Under the pieces are notes generated by a model that saw only the letters and a list, made by a program, of their open reading frames with translations, did not search any database and had not been told where the DNA came from. Shown here piece after piece: positions 1 through 8,604 of a stretch of DNA of 64,000 nt. A program made the translations under genes and the position numbers. The stretch's first letter is position 1; every line of letters begins with the position of its first letter. Source of the DNA: Confluentibacter flavum (GTDB lineage Bacteria; Bacteroidota; Bacteroidia; Flavobacteriales; Flavobacteriaceae); contig NZ_PJEO01000054.1 of NCBI RefSeq assembly GCF_002843175.1, positions 1-64,000 on the forward strand, read 5' to 3'.

Positions 1-39
1 GCTGACTCCAAATCTAATGCACCAGCAAAACAAACTTAA
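1..39 (+). CDS. C-terminal tail of an unidentified gene entering from the left
   Basis: Frame 1 reads ADSKSNAPAKQT and then a TAA stop. A perfect terminator hairpin follows 25 bases later, which is what one expects behind a real gene end. The tail is rich in Ala, Lys, Ser and Pro, like the flexible tails of some DNA-binding proteins, but 12 residues are too few to name a family. Seen: open frame and hairpin. Inferred: that it is a gene at all. Confidence 0.35.
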   Translation, partial: ADSKSNAPAKQT

Positions 40-64
40 AATGAAAACCTATAAAACTAAATAA

Positions 65-88
65 AGCATCAAAAACGTTTTTGATGCT
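65..88 (+). terminator. Loopless palindromic terminator
   Basis: A 24-base perfect palindrome: the left arm AGCATCAAAAAC is followed directly by its reverse complement. It sits just behind the stop of the gene entering from the left and is followed by a short T/A-rich stretch. It can work on either strand. The following bases up to about 320 show no gene. Confidence 0.6.
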
Positions 89-321
89 GTTTAATTAATC
101 TATTTTTTTCTAATAACCTGTATCGATTTTTTAGGACTAGTCAATGTAACCTCTTTTTTGCACAGTTACAACATAGGTACAATTTTTTAACGCTGTAAAA
201 CAACTATTTTTCCTTACTAGCTTCCTTAAAACGGCTTTATTGGGTTAATTTTTATATCAAATAAGGTTAAAGCTTTTTCATTTTATATTTTAATTTGAGA
301 TTATATAAAATAGATTGTATT

Positions 322-1170
322 ATGAAAAAGCTAAAAAAATTTCCTGATCAAAAACAGTCACAGCCAGGAAAAGCACATAAAATGGTTCCTAAGCCAGAAT
401 TGATACGAAAAAACTACAGAGGTTCTGGTAAATTAGAGAATAAAGTTGCCATTGTAACTGGTGGCGACAGTGGGATAGGGGCCAGCGCTGTGTTGCATTT
501 TGCTCACGAAGGCGCCGATATCGCGCTAGTCTATTTAGAAGAAACTAAGGATGCTAATGCCATTAAAGAACAAGTTGAAGAAATGGGCAGAACATGCATT
601 CTTATAAAAACGGACTTAAAAGACGAAAAGAATTGTGTATCTTCTGTCGAAACATCTATTAAAGAATACGGAAAGTTAAACATCGTAGTGAATAATGCTG
701 CCATGCAGTTTCCCCAGAGTTCCTTATTAGATATAAATAAAAAACAATTGCATAAAACATTTGAAACTAACATCTATCCATATTTCTATTTAACCAAAGA
801 AGCGTTAAAACATTTAAATAGTGATGATGTTATTATTAACACAAGTTCGGTAACAGCATATAGAGGAAGTGAACACTTGCTAGATTATGCCAGTACAAAA
901 GGAGCAATTGTTAGTTTTACAAGGTCTTTATCTGCTCAATTGGCAAAAAAGGGAATTCGAGTTAATGGTGTTGCACCTGGGCCGATTTGGACCCCACTTA
1001 TCCCAGCCAGTTTTGATGATGTAAACGATTTTGGTCAAGATACGCCCATGGGAAGAGCGGGCCAGCCCAGTGAGGTAGGACCAGCTTATGTGTTTTTAGC
1101 AAGTGCAGATGGTAGTTATATTACTGGGCAGTTTATCCATATTAATGGTGGTGAGATTATTGGTGGTTAA
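322..1170 (+). CDS. SDR family oxidoreductase, general-stress-protein type
   Basis: Short-chain dehydrogenase of 282 residues with a roughly 35-residue Lys/Pro/Gln-rich N-terminal extension ahead of the Rossmann fold. This architecture is typical of the YghA/YdaD (GSP39) group of stress-linked NAD(P)-dependent oxidoreductases. Visible motifs: cofactor loop TGGDSGIG at 46-53, NNAA at 124-127, catalytic Ser around 175 and YASTK at 189-193. An in-frame TTG lies 27 bases further upstream, but the ATG used here begins the Lys-rich tail seen in this group. The natural substrate is unknown in the family and cannot be told from the context. It stands alone, with the next gene about 30 bases downstream on the same strand. 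Confidence 0.85.
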   Translation: MKKLKKFPDQKQSQPGKAHKMVPKPELIRKNYRGSGKLENKVAIVTGGDSGIGASAVLHFAHEGADIALVYLEETKDANAIKEQVEEMGRTCILIKTDLKDEKNCVSSVETSIKEYGKLNIVVNNAAMQFPQSSLLDINKKQLHKTFETNIYPYFYLTKEALKHLNSDDVIINTSSVTAYRGSEHLLDYASTKGAIVSFTRSLSAQLAKKGIRVNGVAPGPIWTPLIPASFDDVNDFGQDTPMGRAGQPSEVGPAYVFLASADGSYITGQFIHINGGEIIGG

Positions 1171-1202
1171 TTAGGTCATCAATCGTAAATAAAATTTTAT
1201 GC

Positions 1203-1844
1203 ATGATGTATATAATTCAAAATATCACTATTTATTGTAGTTTTTTAATAACCTTAAGTTTATATAATTTGCCTATTAAACATACATACCCAGAATCTGT
1301 TGCTAATGAAGTTAAAACAGCTTTGTCGCACTTTCCAGAACTGGCTGAAGTGTCAATCGAGTTTAAATTTAAAAATAAGATTCGGAAATCGACCATGCAG
1401 GCCCAACCCGAATTTTGGCGTTTTTTCCGTAAAAAATCAAAACGCAAATACAAGATATTAATTAGCGAATCGTTTAGAATTGGAGATTCAATTTATTTCA
1501 CTAAAAACATCCCATCAAATGTGCTAATAGGATGGTTTGGACATGAATTGGGACATATTAGGGATTATCAAGGACGCAGCGGTATAAACCTAATTGGATT
1601 TGGCTTAGGGTATTTGTTTTCAGAAAAAGCAATGAAACGTGCCGAACGTACTGCCGATTCTTTTGCAATTGCCCATGGCATGGAAACATATATTTTGGCA
1701 ACCAAAAACTTTATTTTAAATGAAGCCAATTTTTCGGAGAGATACAAAGGGAGAATAAAACGATTTTATCTCTCACCCGAGGAAATCATGATTTTAGTTA
1801 AAGAGCGGGAGGAACAGGCAGAACAATCGCGTCAGGAAGGTTGA
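1203..1844 (+). CDS. HExxH zincin-like hypothetical protein
   Basis: Unrecognised 213-residue protein. The first 25 residues are hydrophobic and could be a signal or anchor segment. A basic middle part (KNKIRKST, FFRKKSKRK) follows. The clearest feature is HELGH at 114-118 with AERTAD at 147-152, whose Glu is placed about 30 residues after the HExxH, as in gluzincin-type metallopeptidases of the M48 kind. Inference: a small zinc-dependent peptidase or a structural relative. The C-terminus is Glu/Arg/Gln-rich. Its last 13 bases overlap the end of the convergent GH3-like gene. Two adjacent ATG codons are possible starts. Confidence 0.7.
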   Translation: MMYIIQNITIYCSFLITLSLYNLPIKHTYPESVANEVKTALSHFPELAEVSIEFKFKNKIRKSTMQAQPEFWRFFRKKSKRKYKILISESFRIGDSIYFTKNIPSNVLIGWFGHELGHIRDYQGRSGINLIGFGLGYLFSEKAMKRAERTADSFAIAHGMETYILATKNFILNEANFSERYKGRIKRFYLSPEEIMILVKEREEQAEQSRQEG

Positions 1845-3361
1845 TAATTATTTTCAACGAATAATTCCCATTCAACAAATTTATCTTCCGCCATCACACG
1901 TTCCATTTTAACCTGTCCACCTTTCTTTTTATTTGAGTCATTCCATTCATAAAAAATTGAAGACGGAATGGTTTTTACCTTCACGCCTTTTAATGCTTTA
2001 GTACGGGCCACATCATAATTTTTATTAGCTTTTAAATAATCATCTATGGATTGGGCAAGTGCATCCGTTTCAATGTTGTCAACTGTACCTAAATACCAAC
2101 TATGGTAGAATTCGCCATTATAACGTTTTGCAGATATAGTATATTCCAATATTTCAATATTAAAGCTTTCTTCAAGGTGTTTAATGGCATCATCAAGTTT
2201 GTTCACGGAAAGCTGAGATCCCACGGTGTTTAAAAAAAATTTAGTACGGCCTGTTATTATAATCTCTGCTTTTTCAATATCCTTGAATTCAATAGTATCA
2301 CCAATAATATATCTCCAAGCTCCGGCAACTGTACTTATTATTAACACATACTCATTATTTAGTTCTACATCATCAAGGGTAAGAGCAGGGGCATTAGGTT
2401 TTAGTGAACCATCTTCATTTATATATTCTGGCAGAAAAGGGACAAATTCAAAATAAATACCCTGGTTTGTAGCTAATTGCATAGCATTTGTTTCGGGCCT
2501 GGTTTGAAAAGCCATAAACCCTTCCGATGCTAAATAGGTATCAATAACGGTAATGGGTCTGCCCATGAGGGCATTAAAACCTTTTTCATAGGGACCAAAC
2601 GCAACACCACCAGACGTGTATACTTCTAAATTTGGCCAAATTTCATGAATATTGGTTACTTTGTTATGGGAAATAACCTCACTTAATATGAGTTCAATCC
2701 ATGAAGGGATACCGCTTATGGCACCAATGTCCCAATCGGTGGCATGTTCGGCAATTTGGCGAATACGGGTGTCCCAATCTTTAATCTGGGCAATATCATC
2801 TCCAGGTTTATAATAACCTCTAAACCAAGAAGGAATATTACTAGCACTTATACCACTGATTTCGCCTTCTAAATGTCTTTCTTTTTTGATTAAATCCGTA
2901 GAGCTTCCTAGCATTAATATCACTTTTTCGAAAAAGGAACCAGGCAAATCAAAATTACTTAATGCCAAAATTTGCGCGATTCCAGTAGATTTTATGCTAT
3001 CAATCATGGCTTGGGTTACAGGAATGCGTTTACTGGATTTTCCAGTAGTACCGGAACTAAGTGCATAATAATCTGGATTATCAGGCCATGTGATATTGGT
3101 TTGCCCTTCATGAAGTTTAGACCACCACGTTTCATTTATTTTATTGTAGTCAAAATAAGGAATAGTTTCAGCGAAACGTGTTCGCATATCTTCGGACTCC
3201 AAGATATCATTAAAATTATAGAACTTACCAAAGGCAGTATCTTTGGCTGTTTGGAGTAAATGATGTAATACCTCCTTTTGGTTTTTGACAGGGTTAGATG
3301 AGGGTGTTAATTTTTCCGTTATCTCAATAGCGCCCTTAATAATATTCCCTATAATATTCAT
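1832..3361 (-). CDS. GH3-like acyl-adenylating enzyme
   Basis: A 509-residue member of the GH3 (auxin-responsive) family of ANL-type enzymes, which activate a carboxylic acid with ATP and often join it to an amine. Visible: the phosphate-binding loop SSGTTGKSSKRIPV near residue 103, a Tyr-Thr-Ser-Gly-Gly stretch near 250, and the YIIGDTIEF motif near 355 that matches the YRxGD hinge region. The family is best known in plants for amino acid conjugation of hormones; bacterial members, common in Bacteroidota, have no settled substrate. The gene ends inside the convergent zincin-like gene. A strong hairpin lies just upstream of its start, separating it from the DJ-1/PfpI gene. Confidence 0.85.
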   Translation of the reverse strand: MNIIGNIIKGAIEITEKLTPSSNPVKNQKEVLHHLLQTAKDTAFGKFYNFNDILESEDMRTRFAETIPYFDYNKINETWWSKLHEGQTNITWPDNPDYYALSSGTTGKSSKRIPVTQAMIDSIKSTGIAQILALSNFDLPGSFFEKVILMLGSSTDLIKKERHLEGEISGISASNIPSWFRGYYKPGDDIAQIKDWDTRIRQIAEHATDWDIGAISGIPSWIELILSEVISHNKVTNIHEIWPNLEVYTSGGVAFGPYEKGFNALMGRPITVIDTYLASEGFMAFQTRPETNAMQLATNQGIYFEFVPFLPEYINEDGSLKPNAPALTLDDVELNNEYVLIISTVAGAWRYIIGDTIEFKDIEKAEIIITGRTKFFLNTVGSQLSVNKLDDAIKHLEESFNIEILEYTISAKRYNGEFYHSWYLGTVDNIETDALAQSIDDYLKANKNYDVARTKALKGVKVKTIPSSIFYEWNDSNKKKGGQVKMERVMAEDKFVEWELFVENNYQPS

Positions 3362-3381
3362 ACAAACAATTTAAAACCAAT

Positions 3382-3407
3382 CAAGAGGAGCCTAGGAGCT
3401 CCTCTTG
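3382..3407 (-). terminator. Hairpin between the DJ-1/PfpI and GH3-like genes
   Basis: A 10-bp perfect stem (CAAGAGGAGC paired with GCTCCTCTTG) closes a 6-base loop. Reading on the minus strand it follows the DJ-1/PfpI gene by 36 bases and precedes the GH3-like start codon by 20 bases. The downstream tract is only TTTT after a five-base gap, so termination would be leaky. It may instead be a leader hairpin of the GH3-like gene. Confidence 0.5.
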
Positions 3408-3443
3408 CTATATTAACAACAATTATTATAATGTTTTTGAGCA

Positions 3444-4001
3444 TTATAAAATTTGTCTTTCATGTTTTCCCTCGACCACTTCTTCTATAATTTTATCAAT
3501 AAAAGCGGGTAAATCTTTAGGATTTCTACTTGTTACCAATCCAGAATCTACAACGACTTCTTCGTCTCTCCAATGAGCCCCGGCATTAACCACATCGGTT
3601 TTTATGCTATGAAATGAGGTTACTTCTCTGTTTTCAATAACGCCAGCACTAATTAATAGCCATGGGGCATGACAAATGGCGGCCACTGGTTTTCCTTCTT
3701 TAAAGAAATCTCTAATAAATATCAAGGCATCTTCATTAACCCTTAAAATATCAGGGTTTATAACGCCCCCCGGTAATATCAAAGCATCATAGTTAGAGGC
3801 ATCAACGTTTTTTACTAATTTATCTACATGAATGGTCTCGCCCCAATTTTTATCATCCCAACTTTTAATGTCACCTTCTTTAATAGAAATTACATCTACC
3901 GTGGCGCCTTGTTCCTTTAAGGCCTGTAAGGGCTCAAATAATTCAGATTTTTCAAATCCATCTGTAGCTAATATGGCGATTATTTTGTTTTGTAGTTTCA
4001 T
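3444..4001 (-). CDS. DJ-1/PfpI family glutamine-amidotransferase-like protein
   Basis: A 185-residue single-domain protein of the DJ-1/PfpI superfamily, close in layout to PfpI/YhbO/YraA proteins (Pfp-type protease, chaperone or deglycase activities have been proposed). Visible: N-terminal strand IIAILATDGFE with the conserved Glu after DGF, the central GGVINPD segment, and the nucleophile elbow AAICHAPW with Cys at about 110 followed by His, the usual catalytic pair. The ATG used here gives the normal start; a TTG two codons upstream is less likely. Cytosolic, no signal peptide. The neighbours give no clue to a specific partner. Confidence 0.85.
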   Translation of the reverse strand: MKLQNKIIAILATDGFEKSELFEPLQALKEQGATVDVISIKEGDIKSWDDKNWGETIHVDKLVKNVDASNYDALILPGGVINPDILRVNEDALIFIRDFFKEGKPVAAICHAPWLLISAGVIENREVTSFHSIKTDVVNAGAHWRDEEVVVDSGLVTSRNPKDLPAFIDKIIEEVVEGKHERQIL

Positions 4002-4302
4002 GTTCAATTTTTTTATTGATTGCTATTTATTAAAGTAATATTAGCTCCTAAAGGTATTTATTGAAATTCAAGTGCATGTGCTCTATTGCTATTTTGATTG
4101 ACTTGATAACTTTTTTTGTATTATGTCTTCAACAAATTTGAAGTTAATCAAATGTTTCCAATATAAAAATTCACATAATTTTAAGATGTTTTTAACTAAA
4201 AAAATGTTTATTTGACTCTTGAAGTGGTAAAGGTTAAACTTGTTTTGTTTGAGTTTTATTTTTATATATTTACGCAAAATCTATTCTGATAATTCATTAA
4301 AT
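4002..4302. other. Intergenic region between the DJ-1/PfpI and xylanase genes
   Basis: About 300 very AT-rich bases between divergent genes. A 62-codon frame on the minus strand (4089-4277) is Lys/Ile/Asn-rich with no family look and is not accepted as a gene. A possible promoter for the xylanase operon is TTTG at 4244-4247 with TATATTTA at 4265-4272, spacing 17, an imperfect match to the Bacteroidota consensus. No repeat or strong hairpin was seen. Confidence 0.4.
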
Positions 4303-5472
4303 ATGAAAATATCCATATCCTTTTTAAGAATTTGTCTATACTTTTTAATTTTAACAAGTTGTTCTAATACTGAAAAGAAAGAAGAAATTCAATCAACATC
4401 AAAAGATTTAAAAGAGGTGTATAAAGATGCTTTTTTAATAGGTTCTGCAGTTAACCTAGAGGTGTCTTCTGGAGTTGATTCTATTTCACAAAACATCATA
4501 AGACGACAATTTAATAGCATTACGCCTGAAAACGTTATGAAGGCTGAGGTCGTAAATCCGGAACCTGGGGTATATGACTTTAAAGCTGCTGATGATTTTG
4601 TGGCGTTTGGACAAAAAAACAACTTGTTTATTGTGGCACATACCTTGATTTGGCATAATCAAACGCCTGCATGGTTTTTTCAGGATGAAGCGGGAAACCC
4701 CAATACACCAGAGGCCCAAATAGAACAAATGCGCAAGCATATAGAAACTGTTGCTGGTAGATATGCTGGTAAAGTCCATGCTTGGGATGTTGTGAATGAA
4801 GTTATTGATAATGATGGCTCCTATAGAAGTGAAACCGCTTGGGTAAAAAGTATAGGAAATGGTGATGAGATGGTAAAAAATGCTTTTAAGTTTGCGAGTG
4901 AATATGCCCCAGATACCGAGTTGTACTATAATGATTTCAATGCTTGGCGACCAGAAAAAAGAGATGGTATTATGCGCATGGTCAGACTTCTTCAAAAGGA
5001 AAATATTAGAATTGATGGCATAGGGATTCAAGCGCATTGGGGACTTAACTACCCAAAAACAGAATATATTGAAGCTGCTATCGATTCATTCGCTTCGCTT
5101 GGTGTCAAGGTCATGATTACCGAATTGGATGTTGATGTATTGCCATTAACTAAGGAAGGACAAGTGATAGGTACAGGCTTGTTACATCCACAATACCAGT
5201 TAGAGGAGTTTAAAACATTTTTAGATCCTTACAAGCATGGGCTTCCAGTAGCGGAAGAAGAAGCGTTAGCTAAAAGATATGCCGAATTATTTGGGATTTT
5301 TTATAGAAAAAAAGACAAAATTGATAGGGTTACCCTATGGGGCTTGCATGACGGTATGTCTTGGAAAAACGATTATCCCCTTTTTGGTCGAACCAACTAC
5401 CCGTTGTTATATAATAGAAACAAACAACCTAAACTGGCTTTAGAAGCTATTTTAGACATTCCAAATAAATAA
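4303..5472 (+). CDS. GH10 endo-1,4-beta-xylanase lipoprotein
   Basis: A 389-residue glycoside hydrolase family 10 enzyme that cleaves the beta-1,4-xylan backbone by a retaining mechanism. The N-terminus is a lipoprotein signal ending in LTSC with Cys20 as the lipid site, so the enzyme should be membrane anchored in the periplasm or on the surface. Catalytic residues visible: acid/base Glu166 in WDVVNE and nucleophile Glu274 in ITELD. The substrate-binding AHTLIWHNQTPAW stretch lies near 112-124. No binding module is attached. It is the first gene of a tight operon with pentonate catabolism genes; the dehydratase starts 19 bases downstream. A longer frame begins at 4240, but the ATG here gives the proper signal peptide. 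Confidence 0.93.
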   Translation: MKISISFLRICLYFLILTSCSNTEKKEEIQSTSKDLKEVYKDAFLIGSAVNLEVSSGVDSISQNIIRRQFNSITPENVMKAEVVNPEPGVYDFKAADDFVAFGQKNNLFIVAHTLIWHNQTPAWFFQDEAGNPNTPEAQIEQMRKHIETVAGRYAGKVHAWDVVNEVIDNDGSYRSETAWVKSIGNGDEMVKNAFKFASEYAPDTELYYNDFNAWRPEKRDGIMRMVRLLQKENIRIDGIGIQAHWGLNYPKTEYIEAAIDSFASLGVKVMITELDVDVLPLTKEGQVIGTGLLHPQYQLEEFKTFLDPYKHGLPVAEEEALAKRYAELFGIFYRKKDKIDRVTLWGLHDGMSWKNDYPLFGRTNYPLLYNRNKQPKLALEAILDIPNK

Positions 5473-5491
5473 TAGTTCAGTTTACAGCAAT

Positions 5492-7213
5492 ATGAGTGAA
5501 GATAAAAAATTAAGAAGTCAAGAGTGGTTTGGTGGTAATGATAAAATGGGCTTTGTACACCGTTCTTGGTTAAGAAACCAAGGCTATCCAAATGATTATT
5601 TTGAAGGTAAACCTGTCATAGGCATATGTAATACGTGGTCGGATTTAACGCCTTGTAATGGTCATTTACGCGATGTTGCCGAAGTTGTAAAACGAGGTAT
5701 TTTAGAAGCTGGAGGTTTTCCTTTGGAATTCCCCGTCATGTCCTTGGGAGAAACCATCATGCGTCCAACTACGATGCTCTTTCGTAATTTGGCGAGTATG
5801 GATACTGAAGAATCCATTAGGGCAAATCCACTCGATGGTATTGTGCTTTTAACAGGATGTGATAAAACAACACCATCAACCGTTATGGGTGCTTGTAGTG
5901 TTGATTTACCAACTATTGTAGTGCCGGGTGGGCCGATGCTAAACGGTCGATTTAGAGGTGAAACTATTGGTTCAGGTTCTTTCAACTGGATGATTAAAGA
6001 AAAACAGACAACACAAGATTTTGATGCCGAAGCCATGCAAGAAGCAGAAATTTGTGCAGCTCGAAGTATAGGGCATTGCAACACGATGGGAACTGCTTCA
6101 ACTATGGGAACCATGTGTGAAGCTCTGGGGCTTACGCTTCCTGGTTTTTCATCTATCCCAGCAGCAGATTCCCGTAAAAAAGTCATGCAACAATTGTCGG
6201 GTCGTCGTATTGTGGAGATGGTGAAAGAAGATTTAACTTTATCTAAAATCCTTACCAGAAAAGCATTCGAAAATGCCATTGTAACCAATGCAGCTGTTGG
6301 TGGTTCAACTAATTTAATTATTCATTTAATTGCGATTGCTCGCCGCATTGGTGTCGATTTGAAATTAGAAGATTTTGATAGTGTTGGAAGTCAAATTCCA
6401 TTATTAGTAAATCTAATGCCTTCGGGAAAATATTTAATGGAAGATTTCTTTTATGCAGGAGGCTTACCTGTGGTTATGAAAGAATTGGGCGATTTATTGC
6501 ATCAAGACATCATTACGGCAAACGGAAAAACGTTTAAGGAAAATTATGCGAAAGCCACATGCTATAATGATGAGATTATTGCCAAAATAGATAAACCCTT
6601 GCAAAAACATGCAGGTATAGCTGTTTTAAAAGGCAATTTATGTGAAAATGGTGCCGTTATTAAACCTTCGGCAGCTACAAAACGTCTCATGAACCATACT
6701 GGTAAAGCAGTTGTTTTTGAAAATATGGAAGATTATCATCATAGAATTGATGATCCGAATTTAGAGATTGATGAAGATAGTGTCATCGTGCTTAAAGGAG
6801 TAGGGCCTAAAGGTTATCCAGGTATGCCAGAAGTTGGTAATGTGGATTTACCAGAAAAGCTAATTATGAAAGGGGTGAAGGATATGATTCGTATTTCTGA
6901 TGGCAGAATGAGTGGAACAGCTTACGGAACCGTGGTGCTTCATGTATCGCCAGAATCAACGATTGGTGGAACGCTCGCCATTGTTCAAAATGGAGATATG
7001 ATTACCTTGGATGTTGAAAACAGATTATTGCAACTTAATATTTCTGATGAAGAAATAGCAAAGCGAAAAGCTGAATGGAAAGCACCAGAGCCTCTAGCAA
7101 CAAGGGGCTATGTGCGTATCTATTTAGATCATGTGGAAGGAGCGGAATTGGGTGCTGATTTAGATGTTCTTGTAGGTGGTTCGGGTTCTAAAGTGGATAG
7201 AGATTTGCATTAA
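5492..7213 (+). CDS. IlvD/Edd family pentonate dehydratase
   Basis: A 573-residue iron-sulfur dehydratase of the IlvD/Edd family, in the branch of L-arabinonate and D-xylonate dehydratases (EC 4.2.1.25 / 4.2.1.82) rather than biosynthetic dihydroxy-acid dehydratase. It would convert a pentonate to its 2-keto-3-deoxy derivative. Cluster-ligand cysteines are visible at 55 (DLTPCN), 123 (TGCDKTTPS) and 196 (GHCNTMG); SDGRMSG near residue 470 is the conserved C-terminal signature. Context decides the function: a GntP permease, an FAH-family enzyme and a semialdehyde dehydrogenase follow in the same operon. Whether the substrate is xylonate, arabinonate or another aldonate cannot be read from sequence; the xylanase upstream favours xylonate. 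Confidence 0.85.
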   Translation: MSEDKKLRSQEWFGGNDKMGFVHRSWLRNQGYPNDYFEGKPVIGICNTWSDLTPCNGHLRDVAEVVKRGILEAGGFPLEFPVMSLGETIMRPTTMLFRNLASMDTEESIRANPLDGIVLLTGCDKTTPSTVMGACSVDLPTIVVPGGPMLNGRFRGETIGSGSFNWMIKEKQTTQDFDAEAMQEAEICAARSIGHCNTMGTASTMGTMCEALGLTLPGFSSIPAADSRKKVMQQLSGRRIVEMVKEDLTLSKILTRKAFENAIVTNAAVGGSTNLIIHLIAIARRIGVDLKLEDFDSVGSQIPLLVNLMPSGKYLMEDFFYAGGLPVVMKELGDLLHQDIITANGKTFKENYAKATCYNDEIIAKIDKPLQKHAGIAVLKGNLCENGAVIKPSAATKRLMNHTGKAVVFENMEDYHHRIDDPNLEIDEDSVIVLKGVGPKGYPGMPEVGNVDLPEKLIMKGVKDMIRISDGRMSGTAYGTVVLHVSPESTIGGTLAIVQNGDMITLDVENRLLQLNISDEEIAKRKAEWKAPEPLATRGYVRIYLDHVEGAELGADLDVLVGGSGSKVDRDLH

Positions 7214-7254
7214 TTTAAAATAATAAACCAACTAAACTAAATTTAACCAACTAG

Positions 7255-8604
7255 ATGGTAGTTATCTATTTAGTAGTCAGCGTATTGCTGATTATTTTTA
7301 TGACCTCTAAACTAAAAGTACACCCGTTTGTAGTGTTGCTTTTAGTCGCTATTCTTTATGGAATTGTTTCAGGAATGCCATTAAATCAGATTATTACCTC
7401 TGTTAATACTGGCTTCGGAAACACCCTAGGTGGTATTGGAATGATTATCATTCTTGGGGTTATTATAGGTGCTTTTTTAGAAAATTCTGGAGGGGCTTAT
7501 GCACTGGCAGAAAAAGTATTGAAATTTACGGGAAAGAAAAAAATTCCATTCGCCATGGGTTTAATAGGATGGTTTGTTTCCATTCCTGTTTTTGCGGATA
7601 GTGGCTTTATGTTATTAGCACCATTAAATAAAAGTTTATCAAAAAAAGCAGGTATTTCATTATCTGGAACTGCCATTGCCTTGGCTCTTGGTTTAACGGC
7701 ATCGCACACCTTGGTGCCTCCCACTCCAGGGCCCATAGCAGCAGCTCATTATTTAAATGCCGATTTGGGTTTGGTTATGCTTTTCGGAATTCCTATTAGT
7801 TTAGCTGCTTTAGGTATATCATTTATTTTTATTCAGAAATATGTTGCCAAAACTTATATAGATCCTAATCCGGAAATTTCTGAAGAGGAATTGAATGAGC
7901 GTTTAAAATCAAAACCAAGCGCGCTTAAATCCGTCATTCCCATTTTTGTTCCTATCATTTTAATCGTTATTAAATCGTTATTGACATCAGTTTTTGGCTA
8001 CAAAACGGAAGATTATGACACCTTTCCGATATTCGTTAAAATTTTATTATTTTTAGGAGAACCTTTTATGGCCTTATTAATTGGAGGGTTTTTATCATTA
8101 ACACTTCCAAGGAAATTGAATTCAAATATGTTTTCAACCGATGGATGGATTGGAAAAGCATTAGTTGCAGCATCCTCCATTTTGTTGATTACAGGTGCGG
8201 GTGGTATTTTTGGTCAGGTATTACGTGATTCGGGAATTGCAATCACTTTGGGAGAAACATTATCTAATGTGAATATAAGCATTTGGTTACCATTTTTATT
8301 GGCAGCTGCTTTAAAAACAGCACAAGGCTCATCAACAGTAGCTCTGGTTACAACGGCTTCTATTTTGGCACCTATGATGGCCACTTTAGGTTTTGAAACC
8401 GAATTACAAAAAGCCATGGTAGTTATTGCTATTGGCGCAGGATCGTCAGTCGTTTCACATGCCAATGATAGTTTCTTTTGGGTGGTTACCCAATTATCTG
8501 GCATGGATGTGAAAATGGGTTACCGTTTTCATACATTGGGAACAGCTGTACTAGGGACATCATCAGCGATTTTATTATTTTTAACATACTTAATTTTAAC
8601 TTAA
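7255..8604 (+). CDS. GntP family sugar-acid permease
   Basis: A 449-residue polytopic inner-membrane protein of the GntP (gluconate:H+ symporter) family, with about 12 hydrophobic segments and the conserved stretches HTLVPPTPGPIA near 150 and GAGSSVVSHANDSFFW near 400. The family carries gluconate and related sugar acids with protons. Lying between the dehydratase and the FAH-family gene, it probably imports a pentonate or another aldonate. The gene stops exactly one base before the next start codon, so the two are surely co-transcribed. Its leader (ACCAACTAAACTAAA-like) is A-rich with no Shine-Dalgarno sequence, as usual in this phylum. Confidence 0.9.
   Translation: MVVIYLVVSVLLIIFMTSKLKVHPFVVLLLVAILYGIVSGMPLNQIITSVNTGFGNTLGGIGMIIILGVIIGAFLENSGGAYALAEKVLKFTGKKKIPFAMGLIGWFVSIPVFADSGFMLLAPLNKSLSKKAGISLSGTAIALALGLTASHTLVPPTPGPIAAAHYLNADLGLVMLFGIPISLAALGISFIFIQKYVAKTYIDPNPEISEEELNERLKSKPSALKSVIPIFVPIILIVIKSLLTSVFGYKTEDYDTFPIFVKILLFLGEPFMALLIGGFLSLTLPRKLNSNMFSTDGWIGKALVAASSILLITGAGGIFGQVLRDSGIAITLGETLSNVNISIWLPFLLAAALKTAQGSSTVALVTTASILAPMMATLGFETELQKAMVVIAIGAGSSVVSHANDSFFWVVTQLSGMDVKMGYRFHTLGTAVLGTSSAILLFLTYLILT

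Noticed and set aside
4089-4277. 62-codon frame in the gap before the xylanase
   Set aside because: Lys/Ile/Asn-rich reading of AT-rich DNA, no motif, no leader signal, and the frame overlaps the probable xylanase promoter.
4486-5037. 183-codon open frame on the minus strand
   Set aside because: Antisense of the GH10 xylanase catalytic region; composition is that of a mirrored gene.
5662-6288. 208-codon open frame on the minus strand
   Set aside because: Lies wholly inside the IlvD/Edd dehydratase gene, whose protein is convincing; the antisense translation has no family look.
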